Shown piece by piece: positions 21,716-32,295 of a stretch of DNA of 64,000 nucleotides. The notes beneath the pieces were generated by a model. It had not been told where the DNA came from, searched no databases, and saw only the letters and a list, made by a program, of their open reading frames with translations. The DNA is from Microstegium vimineum. Its lineage: Eukaryota > Streptophyta > Magnoliopsida > Poales > Poaceae. The translations under genes were made by a program, and so were the position numbers. How positions within the stretch are numbered: the stretch's first letter is position 1; every line of letters begins with the position of its first letter. The stretch is taken from positions 24,027,305-24,091,304 of the forward strand of contig CM039129.1 of NCBI GenBank assembly GCA_022036555.1. Direction: 5' to 3'.

Positions 21716-22747
21716 CTAAAAGGGGAAACACACACCCAACTCACCCCGAAGGCGAGAAAACGCAGCTTGATCCAAAGGCTTTGTGAGAATATCCGCAAGC
21801 TGGTTGTGGGTCTCGACATGCCGGAGGTCAATGTCACCCTTCTCGTAGTGATCACGCAAGAAGTGAAAGCGGACCTCAATGTGCTTGGTCTTAGAGTGAA
21901 GCACGGGATTTTTGGCCACACTAACTACACTCATGCTATCGCAAAGCAGAGGCACCTTAGTAAGCACAAGACCAAAATCTTTCAAAGTGGCAATCATCCA
22001 AATCAACTGCGAGCAACAACTAGCCGCGACAATGTACTCAGCTTCGCACATCGACTGTGCCACGCTAGATTGTTTGCGAGAAGACCAAGACACCAAAGAA
22101 GACCTGTGAAACTGGCAAGTCCTAGAAGTGGACTTCCGATCAAGACGACAACCGGCAAAGTCAGCATCAGAATAACCGCAAAGCACAAGAGAGGAGGAGG
22201 TGGAAAACCAAAGACCAAATTCGGGAGTGAATCGCAAGTACCCCATGATGCGTTTCACCGCCTGCTTGTGAGAATTCCGTGGGGACGCCTGAAAGCGTGC
22301 ACACAAGCAAACGACGAACTGAATGTCCGGTCGGGTCGCCGTCAGGTACAAAAGCGACCCGATCATGCTTCGGTACTCCTTCTGGTCAACTGCCTCTCCT
22401 TCCTCGTCCGCATCCAAGGCAGTCATAGTTGACATGGGCGTCAAAAGAGGCTTTGCCTCACCCATGTCAAACTTCTTCAAGATATCCTTCGTGTACTTGC
22501 CTTGGTGCACAAACGTCCCTTCCCGGGTTTGCTTGATTTGCAACCCAAGAAGGAAAGTCAACTCTCCCATCATGCTCATCTCAAATTCCCTACTCATAAG
22601 ATCTGCAAACTTGGCAACAAGAGCATGAGAAGAACCACCAAAGATGATATCATCCACGTATATTTGGACAAGGAGAGTGTCTTTGCCTTGCTTGAGGAGA
22701 AACAACGTCTTATCTTCCGATCCCATTTTAAAACCCTTAGCAAGCAA
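21716..22747 (-). CDS. pol: Copia reverse transcriptase (C-terminal part) and RNase H, left arm
   Basis: A 343-residue open frame on the minus strand contains the catalytic YVDD (QIYVDDIIFGGSS), then LGLQIKQTREG, SMIGSLLYLTATRPDI, and an RNase H with YSDADFAGCRLDRKSTS, CEAEY and LADILTKPLDQ, ending in GVCFPF. It is the most intact copia pol end in the Sirevirus copies here. The upstream part (22754-23218) is in the same frame but separated by a TGA at 22751-22753. The sequence is of the Sirevirus (Maximus/SIRE) type of grasses. Confidence 0.88.
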   Translation of the reverse strand: MLAKGFKMGSEDKTLFLLKQGKDTLLVQIYVDDIIFGGSSHALVAKFADLMSREFEMSMMGELTFLLGLQIKQTREGTFVHQGKYTKDILKKFDMGEAKPLLTPMSTMTALDADEEGEAVDQKEYRSMIGSLLYLTATRPDIQFVVCLCARFQASPRNSHKQAVKRIMGYLRFTPEFGLWFSTSSSLVLCGYSDADFAGCRLDRKSTSRTCQFHRSSLVSWSSRKQSSVAQSMCEAEYIVAASCCSQLIWMIATLKDFGLVLTKVPLLCDSMSVVSVAKNPVLHSKTKHIEVRFHFLRDHYEKGDIDLRHVETHNQLADILTKPLDQAAFSRLRGELGVCFPF

Positions 22748-22753
22748 GAAGGT

Positions 22754-23218
22754 TCACAATCTATCATACCATGCTCTAGGGGCTTGTTTCAAACCATACA
22801 AAGCTTTGTGAAGTTTAAAAACATGGTTTGGAAACTTGGGATTTTCGAAACCGGGAGGTTGTCTAACATACAGTTCCTCCTCTATGTAGCCGTTTAAGAA
22901 AGCACTTTTAACATCCATTTGAAATAGTTTAAAACCCTTAGAAGCCGCAAAAGCTAGAAGGATTCTAATTGCTTCTAAACATGCTACGGGAGCAAAGGTT
23001 TCCTCATAATCTATTCCCTCCTTTTGACAAAAGCCTTGTGCTACCAACCTAGCCTTGTTACGCACTACCACCCCATCTTCACTTTGTTTATTTTTGAAAA
23101 CCCATTTGGTACCTATGGCATGGCAACTTGGTGGTGGTGGCACTAAGACCCAAACGTGGTTTCGCTCAAAGTTTTCTAACTCCTCATGCATGGCATTAAC
23201 CCAATCCAGATCCATCAA
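22754..23218 (-). CDS. pol: Copia reverse transcriptase N-terminal part, left arm
   Basis: A 154-residue minus-strand open frame starts MMDLDWVNAMHEELENFERN, the usual entry to copia RT, followed by GTKWVFKNKQSEDG, ARLVAQGFCQKEG, QMDVKSAFLNGYIEEE and YGLKQAPRAWYDRL. It ends at a TGA and is continued in frame by 21716-22747. The first catalytic palm aspartate (MDVKSAF) is present. Confidence 0.88.
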   Translation of the reverse strand: MMDLDWVNAMHEELENFERNHVWVLVPPPPSCHAIGTKWVFKNKQSEDGVVVRNKARLVAQGFCQKEGIDYEETFAPVACLEAIRILLAFAASKGFKLFQMDVKSAFLNGYIEEELYVRQPPGFENPKFPNHVFKLHKALYGLKQAPRAWYDRL

Positions 23219-24498
23219 AGCGTGTCCAACATCTCGGGGCTCAAAAGAAGCGACAAAAGACGAATGAGCAAAGTGAGAGATATAGGACGTAGACCGCGTG
23301 ACTCGACGGTCAATGTCACCAATGATGCTCTCCGGTGGGTGTTGTCGCTAGATGTGGCGGGGAGCTTGCCTGGATGAAGTGGCCTCCCCCTCGACAGCAG
23401 CTGGAGCTCCCTCAGGTGCAATGGGCACCGACTGAGGAAGCTGCTTGAACGGCCCCCATGTAGAGGAAGTAGTCGGATCGGGACCGTGAGCCGAAGTGGA
23501 CGTTGCAGGGTCGACGGGGGCAGCCAGTGGAGTTGGCTCGGGATCACCCCAATCGGCGTCGTCCTGCTCCTCCTCCACAAAGATGCTAGTGTTCACCTCA
23601 TCATCACCTGCAAGCTTAAAAGCAGTGGAAACACAGGGCATAGTCTCATCAAAGGTAATCTCACAAGTCTCCATCACTCGGTTAGTCTCAAGGTTAAGTG
23701 CACGATAAGCACAAGAGTGAGTATAATAACCAAGCAAGATACCGTCAGAAGACCGTGATTCAAATTTGTCCAACTTATCGCCCTTTTTGAGGATGAAGCA
23801 CCTGCACCCAAACACCCGTAGGTGACTTACCTTGGGTGGTCTCCCAAATCGCAGCTCATAAGAGGTCTTGTTCTTGAAAGCTCGGAGAAAAATGTGATTC
23901 GAAACATAGCAAGCAGAACTGATCGCTTCGGCCCAATACCGCTTAGGAGTCCTATGCTCATCGAGCATCGTCCTGGCCATCTCAACAAGGGTCCGATTCT
24001 TGCGCTCAACAACACCGTTCTACTGAGGAGTGTGAGGTGAGGAAAACTGGTGACCGTGACCCAAAGAAGAACAAAGAGTTGCAAAGTGAGCATTCTTGAA
24101 TTCTGTGCCATTGTCACTGTGGATAGCTCTCATGGCATTCTTAGGTAGCTCATTTTCCAATCTCAAAATCAGATCTCGAACAAGTGGAAAAGCCTCATCC
24201 TTACTCTCTGAAAAGAACACCCAAGAGAATCTCGAGTAGTCATCAATGACTACAACCACATACCACTTCCCTCCTTCCGACCTGACCCGAGCTGGACCAA
24301 CTGTGTCCATGTGTAAGAGCTCACTGGGTCGAGTGGTCATGATCTCAGTCACAGGAGGATGGGAAGCGGCAACCATCTTGCCATGCCTGCAAGGATGGCA
24401 AACCAAATCCTTCTCGAACTTCAGCTTTGGCAATCCTTGGATAAGGTCCATCGAGCTAAGCCTTGTAAGCAAGTCGAAGCTAAGATGTCCCAATCTCC
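23219..24498 (-). pseudogene. pol: Copia integrase and linker, left arm
   Basis: The minus frame begins at the head-to-head junction (after fused gag-antisense residues) with LGHLSFDLLTRLSSMDL, the GAG-pre-integrase motif. The integrase core follows: LLHMDTVGPAR (first Asp), IHSDNGTEFKN (second Asp), then HTPQ and a TAG at 24018-24020, and VERKNRT (Glu). After the core come AYRALNLETNRVMETCEI and an acidic Pro/Thr linker to RT. A further break lies near 23348-23400. Confidence 0.85.
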
Positions 24499-25987
24499 GC
24501 GACATCGACGCCTCCTCCGACGGAGGTGCTTCTTTGAGCGATGATGATTCCAAGGGAAAGGTTGAGGACAAGCTCAACTGTCTATGCTTCTACGCCGATG
24601 CCAAGCACGGTGGCTTTTGCACCATGGCGATTGAAGAAGGCAAGGTCGGGAAGCGCAAGGATGGTCGCGACTACGACTACGACTCCGACACACCCGAGGT
24701 ACCACCCACCATCGCATCCCTCTCTCTCGAGATTGAGTCTTTCAATGACACCTTGATGAGTCAGGATGCTTTGCTGAAGCGTGCCGGATGCGAGAGGAAC
24801 GATTTCAAGGATAAGTATCTTAGCACGCTGCATGAGCTAGAGTTTTTAAGGCGTCAATGGTGGTTACCGAGGAGGTAGAGTGTGATGCTTGTGCCATCCA
24901 CATGTCTAGTATTGTCACTCTCTAGGACAAGTATGGCACTCTACTTGAGGAGGTCAGTGAGCTGAAGGCTAGTCCTAGCTTACTTGGTGCGTGCAAGTCT
25001 TGCTTAGACTTGCGTTCTGAGCTGGCACAAAGAGATGCTAGGATTGTTGTGCTAGAGAAGGTCAGCTCAGATAGCACTAGAGAGTCAGAACGCTTTGAGG
25101 CTTTGGAGCTTGAGATCGCATCGTGCAGACACGACAAGATGCGTACCGAGGAAGAAAACACATACCTTCGGTCCATCTTGAGCTGGGTGTCTTGCCGAGA
25201 GCCGCAGTTGGGGATGATGCTCAGCTAATGCAAAAGGGCTGGCAGCACAGGAGTAGGCTTTGCTATAGGTCAGAAGGACGATAGCATGTTCGGTAAGATC
25301 AGTGAGTGCAGTGGTTTGAGCGAGAATGAGAAACCCACCACAACTCCCAAGCTTACCAAGATCACTCCACCTAAGCCTACCGACCCCTCTGAGTTTCCTG
25401 TGAGAGATGGTGTGTTTGAAGAGCCACCCAAAACCACTCCACAGAAGCAAGTGTGGATTGCAAAACCGAACCGTCTTCGCAACCCACTTGACACACTGCC
25501 AGACATCTCTAGTGATTCCCTTCCTAAGAAAGCTAGAGCCACCCAACCCAACAAGAGACTGCCTACCAAGAGTGTGGTGAGGTACCATTGTGAGTATTGT
25601 GAACGAGATGGGCACTTGGCTGAGTTTTGCTTTAGGAGGAAGAGAGATGATCGAAGGCAGGTTGAGTTGAACAACTGGGACATGTACCACCCACGAGTTG
25701 GGGTGCGTGAACCGGAAGTTCGGAGGCGCACTACTAGGCTTAGAGGTACAATGTCTAAAGGTGCTAGGCCTTAGGAGGCGAGACCACGTGGTGGTCGTGC
25801 CCGGCGGGGTACCGGTTGTGACCCATACGACTACGGGCCTCGTGGCGGTGGCTTTACTCCACCCTTCTTTAGCGGACCACGTTTTCCCCATCGTGGTGAT
25901 CGCTATCCTCCCATGGGACAGGAGATGTTTGGTTTTTCTCCTAACCCATTCGTTGGGCAAGTGGGACAACACTGGTATCCTTCATAG
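24499..25987 (+). pseudogene. gag: Sirevirus gag, right arm (C-terminal two thirds)
   Basis: It starts abruptly at the junction with SDIDASSDGGASLSDDD. Then come FYADAKHGGFCTMAIEEG, a coiled-coil segment (RSELAQRDARIVVLEKVSSD and LEIASCRHDKMRTEEEN), EEPPKTTPQKQVWIAKPNRL, and a zinc knuckle CEYCERDGHLAEFC (C-x2-C-x4-H-x4-C), then an arginine/glycine-rich tail with YDYGPRGGGF. Long coiled-coil gags are a Sirevirus feature. Breaks: a frameshift near 24855, TAG at 24924, TAA at 25226, TAG at 25772-25774 and TAG at 25985-25987 (the last two are CAG in the copy at 61400-61600). The N-terminal part and 5' LTR are absent. Confidence 0.82.
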
Positions 25988-26436
25988 TTTACTAACCCCA
26001 GTGTTGGTCCGTTTGCTCACCCTATGTCTTTTTATTGATGTAGGAAGGAGGACTGGAGGAGACTTGGCTTGTGGATTTCGGATGCTCACGCCATATGACC
26101 GGAAGTGCCAAGTGGTTCTCCAGCCTCGACCCCATGCACCACACCGAAAACTATCTCCCGAGGGTCGATTCAAGTGAACTCTTCTTTTGTCCTCAAGGAT
26201 GTTGCTTTGGTTGTGAATTTGCATTTTAACCTTCTTTCGGTTTCGCAACTCCTTGATGACGGTTTTGAAGTGAGTTTCAAGCCTAATCTCTATCAGATTT
26301 TGGACTCTCGTGGTGAGCTTGTTGCCGGATTTTACCCTTCGGGAAGGTTTTTTGTGCGGATTTTTCTATCTCTTCTGGACCTTCTCGTTGTCTTCTTGCC
26401 GGTTCTTCTTCCGAGCTTTGGAAGTGGCATAGGAGA
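25988..26436 (+). pseudogene. pol: Copia aspartic protease, right arm
   Basis: After several stops near 26035 and 26095 the protease frame reads WLVDFGCSRHMTGSAKWFSS, where the normal active-site triad (as at 61275-61289) is DSG, so the catalytic serine is phenylalanine here. A small deletion near 26150 removes part of the following strand. The frame continues through SSFVLKDVALVVNLHFNLLS and LDSRGELVAGFYPSGRFFV to the pre-integrase domain. The product would cleave gag-pol. Confidence 0.72.
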
Positions 26437-27569
26437 TTGGGACATTTGAGTTTTGACTTGCTTGCAAGGCTTAGCTCAATGGACCTTATCCAAGGATTGC
26501 CAAAGGTAAAGTTTGAAAAGGATTTGGTTTGCCATCCTTGCATGCATGGCAAGATGGTTGCCGCTTCCCATCCTCCTGTGACTGAGGTCATGACCACTCG
26601 ACCCAGTGAGCTCTTACACATGGACACAGTTGGTCCAGCTCGGATCAGGTCGGAAGGAGGGAAGTGGTATGTGGTTGTAGTCGTTGATGACTACTCGAGA
26701 TACTCTTGGGTGTTCTTTTTGGAGAGTAAGGATGAGGCTTTTCCACTTGTTCGAGATCTGATTTTGAGATTGCAAAATGAGCTACCTAAGAATGCCATGA
26801 GAGCTATCCGCAGTGACAATGGCACAGAATTCAAGAATGCTCACTTTGCAACTCTTTGCTCTTCTTTGGGTCTCGATCACCAGTTTTCCTCACCTCACAC
26901 TCCCCAGTAGAACGGTGTTGTTGAGCGCAAGAATCGGACCCTTGTTGAGATGGCCAGGACGATGCTCGATGAGCGTAGAACTCCTAGGCGGTATTGGGCC
27001 GAAGCACTCAGTTCTGATTGCTATGTTTCCAATCGCATCTTTCTCCGAGCTTTCAAGAAAAAAGACCTTTTATGAGCTGCGATTTGGGAGACCACCCAAG
27101 GTAAGTCACCTATGGGTGTTTGGGTGTAGGTGTTTCATCCTCAAAAAGGGCGGTAAGTTGGATAAATTTGAATCACGGTCTTCTGACGGTATCTTTCTTG
27201 GTTATTCTACTCACTCTCGTGCTTATCGTGCACTTAACCTTGAGACTAACCGAGTGATGGAGACTTGTGAAATTACCATCGATGAGACTATGCCCTGTGT
27301 TTCCACTGCTTTTGAGCTTGCAGGTGATGATGGGTGAACACCAGCATCTTTGTGGAGGAGTAGGAGGACGCCAATTGGGGTGATCCCGAGCCGAGTCCAC
27401 CGGCTGCCCCCGTCGACCCTGCGACGTCCACTTCAGCTCACGGTCCCGATCCGACTACTTCCTCTACATGGGGGCCGTTCGAACAGCTTCCTCAGTCGGT
27501 GCCCGTTGCACCTGAGGGAGCTCCAGCTGCTGTCGAGGGGGAGGCTACTTCGTCCAGTCAGGCTCCCCA
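26437..27569 (+). pseudogene. pol: Copia integrase, right arm, cut by the copia insertion
   Basis: The frame opens MGHLSFDLLARLSSMDL and carries the integrase aspartates (LLHMDTVGPAR and IRSDNGTEFKN). A TAG at 26908-26910 precedes NGVVERKNRT, as in the left arm. A base insertion near 27060 (a run of A) shifts the frame, and the segment FYELRFGRPPKVSHLW continues to 27337. The linker to RT then follows, with frame changes, to 27569. There the sequence is cut by the copia element and resumes at 35368. Confidence 0.85.
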
Positions 27570-28812
27570 TGTTGGGAATATGCCCTAGAGGTAATCATAG
27601 AGATGATTGTATTTCCTTGTATCCATGACATATTATGAGTTCAATGAATATCCATTAAAGACAACTTGTATTGATATACAATTATGTGAATTGTTTGTGA
27701 AACTCTTTTACTTGTATGGTTATTCTAAAGTTGTCCCTGATCGAAGTTTGTACTAGAATGTACATGAATATTGGATCAGCACATTATTAGTTGATGACTA
27801 TGTTTCACAAATCATGGACATGGAGATGTCGAACTAATAATGTGGGCACATGTAGGACATGGTGCTGGACAGACCTGACATGAGATTTTCTCTATACACA
27901 TCATGTACATTATGTCCTTAGACCTGAGATTGTCGTATGTACTCAAGATGTGAAACGACCTACCTTAGGACTACCAAACGCTACTCCGTGACTGGGTAGT
28001 TATAAAGGTGACTTTCGGGTTTGTCAAGAAACATGCTGTGAGACATAGTCAATCAAGATGGAATTTGCCACTCTCCATGACAGAGAGAGAGATATCACTA
28101 GATCACTCAAATGATTAGATCATGAAATGAATGACCGTGCTTGGGTTAAGTGTTAACCCACGAGTTGAACCAAATATCATGAGGCAAAGGAATAACATGT
28201 ATATTGTAATGTGGTGGTTCGTCTGATATGATCATAGAGTATGCATAGGAGTTGACACGCCTTGCTAGAGGCCGCTATCAACTATTGGTCGAGTAAGAGT
28301 ACTTGGGCCATGTCTATGTGTGCATGAGCCCATAGGGTCGCACGCTTAAGGGGCTGGAAGCCTAATTCGGGCTGGACCCGAATTAGACTAGGTTTAGGGT
28401 TACTAATGGGCCTCCAACGTGGGAGATCGTTAGGACGCCTATATAAGCAAGGGGTGGCGCGGGGCGAGTTGATCTTACGTCCTTTGGCAGCCGCCGTCGC
28501 CCTCCCCACGCTCACGCCTAGTACTCCTCGCGGACCTAGCAGTCCAAAGATGTGACGCTTCTTCCCTGCACGTGTGGGATTCCTCGGAGGTGCTCCATTT
28601 GGAGCACAAGGATGAACCGCGAGTAAGAGACGTTGGGACGGACGACCTCGCAACTGCATGGCACTGCTGCGATGTGCACGACTACATCCAGTCGCTTCCG
28701 CTGCACCTGTGCATCTAGTGGTAACCCTGTGATATATAACTAGCACTAGTTCCTGGTTTATGGGGCAGAAAATTTTGTTTTCCGGCTAGCGTAGCAACCC
28801 CATAACCCTACA
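27570..28812 (+). repeat. 5' LTR of the copia element
   Basis: It starts TGTTGGGAATATGCCC and ends CCATAACCCTACA. It contains a TATA box (28440-28447) and a C-rich leader. A third copy of this LTR is the solo LTR at 444-1659, which lies far outside the composite, so the family inserted at least twice here. Confidence 0.95.
28440..28447 (+). promoter_or_regulatory. TATA box in the copia 5' LTR
   Basis: TATATAAG, in the same place as at 34995-35002 and 1287-1294 in the other LTR copies. Confidence 0.65.
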
Positions 28813-28813
28813 G

Positions 28814-28826
28814 TGGTATAAGAGCC
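28814..28826 (+). other. Primer binding site of the copia element
   Basis: TGGTATAAGAGCC follows the LTR after one base. It matches the common initiator methionine tRNA site (TGGTATCAGAGC) except for one base. Confidence 0.8.
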
Positions 28827-30163
28827 GTTAGATGCCTCGTTATAGATTTGGGTACGAGCATATGGCGATATGCACGGTTTAAGATCAATCTCTGATCATG
28901 GTTCATGATCTTGCCACGTTGGTATTGTAATGATCTACTCGTACCGGTTGGAATTCCGCCATCCGAGTTAAGTGATACATGTAAACCCAATTATGGTGAG
29001 TTGGAGATCAATAAGATTGGTCGAATCAAACCTAGGTCAAGTTCCAGGCGCATACGATGCGCGGCGGCGACGGATTGGATCCGCCGTCGGAGGGGAATTT
29101 TGTAGAAAAGTGTTGTTCAGTAAAACAACCATAACTTTTGCATACGACCTCGGAACGAGAAAAACCTTAAACGAAAATCGTGCGACAGAAAATTTCGGCG
29201 GTTTCGGCGAAAATTAGATTTGCTAAAATTAGCTAGCAAAATTGAGTTTTCGGCGTTTTAAGTTTAGACGTCGGAATCGGTTAACTCTGTTTTGCAAGTA
29301 TTCATGATTGGTATAGCCCTTATGTGTATGTGATGCATGTATGTAATTAATTCATGGCTTGCACGTCATGATTAAGACAATATGGCTGGAGCCATAGATA
29401 TTGTCCATTCAAATGTAATGGCTTGCGTGCCAATCTGTGATGTTCCTATCCGCGACCATGTAATTTTATCTCATTGTCCTGCGGTAGTGATAGATAGTCT
29501 TGCTGGACTCATCACAGAAGGATAGCATACTTGAATCATGGAGATGGTGATCACCATGATGAACAGATTGATGGAGATGGAGATCCCCAAAGTAACAATG
29601 GGCTATACCAAGTCATATCTGTGTTTATGTCGTTCTCACTATGTTCTACTTTCACGTGCAATAATGTTTTTGTCTACATATACGGTAGTGAAGTAGAATG
29701 ATCCCTCAACATTGTTTAAGTCATAATGCTTCCCCAAACCTTGCACTGTCACGTGTCTCGTACGATCGGTGGCGGGTCTATGAAATTAGGGTGCCACTGG
29801 TTTTCCTTGACTAGACAAGTTTGTGTCGGACACTTACAAGCAGAAGGTTTGGTTACTTGAACAAGGTTATCCTAACAGTTAGGGACCTTGGAGCATTAGT
29901 TGTTGGTAACACAAGCATAGAGATGTCACCCAACAACAAGAGTCATATGTGATATGATTAGCATGGAGTTGCTTACCGATCTACCACGTCTCCTAGCGGT
30001 GATGCTAAAGCTCACTAGTAGACTTGTTAGTTGCGGGTCTTGAATCACTAAGTTTCAATAGAGGGATATTGATTTTAGTGGGAGTAGATTCTATTAAAAG
30101 TTTAATATGATTTACTCTGTCTTGGATACATTGTCTTAGTATTTTGCATTACTTTTGTTGTAG
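28827..30163 (+). other. Untranslated leader of the copia element
   Basis: About 1.3 kb lies between the PBS and the gag start, A/T-rich with several short unused ATG frames. It would carry packaging and dimerisation signals. I see no conserved ORF. Confidence 0.6.
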
Positions 30164-31774
30164 ATGGCTCCCAGTAATCAACCATTTACTTTGCGTTCAA
30201 TTCTTGAGAAAGATAAGTTGAATGGAACAAACTATGCGGATTGGATCCGCAACTTGAGAATTGTTCTCAGGGCTGAGAAAAAGGAAGATATTCTAGACAC
30301 CCCATTACCAGATGAGCCTGCTGATAATGCACCTGCTGCAGAGAAAACCGCTTACAAGAAAGCATGTGATGTTGATCTTGAAGTGGGTTGCCTTATGCTC
30401 GCTTGCATGGAGCCAGATCTCCAGATGCAATTTGATAATAATCATGCAGCGTACGATATGATCGTGGCGCTTAATGATATGTTTCAGACTAAAGCCAGGA
30501 CTGAAAGGTTCAATGTTTCCAAGGCTTTTGTCGAAACCAAGCTTGCAGAAGGCGCAGCAGTTGGCCCACATGTGATCAAGATGGTTGGTCACACTCAGAG
30601 ATTGGAGAAGCTAGGCTTCCCAATGGGCCCAGAGTTGGCCACTGATTTCATACTTGTGTCTCTTCCGCCTAGCTATGGGAACTTCATTTTGAACTACCAT
30701 ATGCATGGGGCGGAGAAGGGCTTGAATGAATTGTGCGGCATGCTTAAATCAGCAGAAGTTGATATCAAGAAAGGTGCTGGCAGTAGCCATGTGATGACAG
30801 TCCAAAACAAGCCTAACTTTAAGAAGAGGGCTTGGAAGAAGAAGAAGGCGATGGCTAAAGATCAGATCTCTAAGGCAAACCATCCTCCTGCGCTCAAGGC
30901 TGTTGGACAAGCTACTAAAGATAAATGCTTTCATTGTAATGGGAAAGGTCACTGGAAAAGGAACTGCAAGTTGTACTTGGAATCCTTGAAGGATGGCAGT
31001 GGTAAAGGTACTCCCGCTGCTTGTACACTTGTTGTTTATGTTATAGATATTTTTCTTGCTGATTCTTATATTAATTCTTGGGTATTTGATACCGGATCGG
31101 TTGCTCATATTTGCAATACGATGCAGGGAATGATAAGAAGTAGAAGCGTGAAAAGAGGAGAAGTTGATTTCCGCGTGGGCAACAATGCAAGAGTTGTTGC
31201 ATTGAGCGTTGGGACGATGCAACTTCACCTCCCGTCAGGATTTATCATGGAATTGAATAATTGTTATTTTGTTCCTAGTTTAAGTCGAAATATTGTGTCC
31301 CCTTCATGTTTGATGAAGGATGGTTATTCATTTGTGAGTAAAGACAATGGTTGTGTGATCTCAAAGAATGACATGTTTGTGGCTTTTGCATCCATTGTGA
31401 ATGAGTTGTTTATTTTAAATCTTGATGATGAACCTATCTGTAATATTAATGCTAAAAGGCATCGGCTTAATGAGTTAAGTCCTACTTATATGTGGCATTG
31501 TCGTTTAGGTCATATAAGTGAGAATCGCATGAAGAGGCTCCATTCAGATGGGCTTCTAACTTCGTTTGATTTTGAATCATACGAGACGTGTGAGGCTTGC
31601 CTATTGGGTAAGATGACCAAGTCGCCTTTCAAAGGTTTTCCTGAGAGGGCGGCAGACTTATTGGAACTTGTACATACTGATGTATGTGGACCAATGAGTA
31701 CGACAACTAGAGGTGGATTTCAATACTTCAAAACCTTCACTGATGATTTTAGTAGATATGGATATATTACTTAA
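30164..31774 (+). CDS. gag-pol: Copia gag, protease and first part of integrase
   Basis: A 536-residue frame. Residues about 1-230 are the copia-type gag (FTLRSILEKDKLNGTNYADW, typical of the UBN2/gag-polypeptide family). A zinc knuckle CFHCNGKGHWKRNC follows at about 255-268. The protease is at about 305-400 (WVFDTGSVAHICN, DTGS active site). The pre-integrase domain (MWHCRLGHISENRMKRL) is at about 440-500, and the integrase core starts with LVHTDVCGPM (first catalytic Asp). The frame ends at TAA 31772-31774 within DDFSRYGYI, caused by one missing base near 31768. The protein continues in the frame starting at 31774. Confidence 0.93.
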   Translation: MAPSNQPFTLRSILEKDKLNGTNYADWIRNLRIVLRAEKKEDILDTPLPDEPADNAPAAEKTAYKKACDVDLEVGCLMLACMEPDLQMQFDNNHAAYDMIVALNDMFQTKARTERFNVSKAFVETKLAEGAAVGPHVIKMVGHTQRLEKLGFPMGPELATDFILVSLPPSYGNFILNYHMHGAEKGLNELCGMLKSAEVDIKKGAGSSHVMTVQNKPNFKKRAWKKKKAMAKDQISKANHPPALKAVGQATKDKCFHCNGKGHWKRNCKLYLESLKDGSGKGTPAACTLVVYVIDIFLADSYINSWVFDTGSVAHICNTMQGMIRSRSVKRGEVDFRVGNNARVVALSVGTMQLHLPSGFIMELNNCYFVPSLSRNIVSPSCLMKDGYSFVSKDNGCVISKNDMFVAFASIVNELFILNLDDEPICNINAKRHRLNELSPTYMWHCRLGHISENRMKRLHSDGLLTSFDFESYETCEACLLGKMTKSPFKGFPERAADLLELVHTDVCGPMSTTTRGGFQYFKTFTDDFSRYGYIT

Positions 31775-32283
31775 TGAAACATAAGTCTGAAACATTTGAA
31801 AAGTTCAAAGAATTTCAGAATGAAGTAGAGAATCAACGTGGCAAGAAAATTAAAGCCTTGCGATCTGATCGTGGAGGCGAATATTTGAGCCATGAGTTTA
31901 GCAATCATCTAAAGAGTTGTGGAATTGTTCCACAACTTACGCCACCTGGAACACCTCAGAGAAACGGAGTATTCGAGCGACGTAATCGGACTTTGTTGGA
32001 CATGGTTCGCTCTATGATGAGCCAGTCAGACCTACCACTCTCGTTTTGGGGATATGCTCTAGAAACAGTCGTTTTCACATTGAATAGGGTACCGTCTAAG
32101 TCCGTAGTTAAGATACCACATGAGATGTGGACTAGTAAGAGTCCTAGTTTGTCTTTTCTAAAGATTTGGGGTTGTGAAGTTTATGTCAAACGACTTATGT
32201 CAGATAAACTAACACCCAAGTCGGACAAATGTTTTTTCGTGGGATATCCAAAGGAAACTTTAGGGTATTACTTCTACAACTGA
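31774..32283 (+). CDS. pol: Copia integrase core, second part
   Basis: It continues the integrase in the shifted frame. LRSDRGGEYLS gives the second catalytic aspartate and GTPQRNGVFERRNRT the glutamate, followed by LSFWGYALETV and the KIWGCEVYVKR segment. It ends at TGA 32281-32283, a nonsense codon inside the chain, since the next frame (SEGKVFIARNGVFL) is in phase. The ATG at 31774 is not a natural start but the first methionine after the frameshift. Confidence 0.9.
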   Translation: MKHKSETFEKFKEFQNEVENQRGKKIKALRSDRGGEYLSHEFSNHLKSCGIVPQLTPPGTPQRNGVFERRNRTLLDMVRSMMSQSDLPLSFWGYALETVVFTLNRVPSKSVVKIPHEMWTSKSPSLSFLKIWGCEVYVKRLMSDKLTPKSDKCFFVGYPKETLGYYFYN

Positions 32284-32295
32284 TCAGAGGGCAAA

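Noticed and set aside
21767..22432. 221-residue plus-strand ORF
   Set aside because: It is the shadow of the copia RNase H/RT frame on the minus strand, which carries all catalytic motifs.
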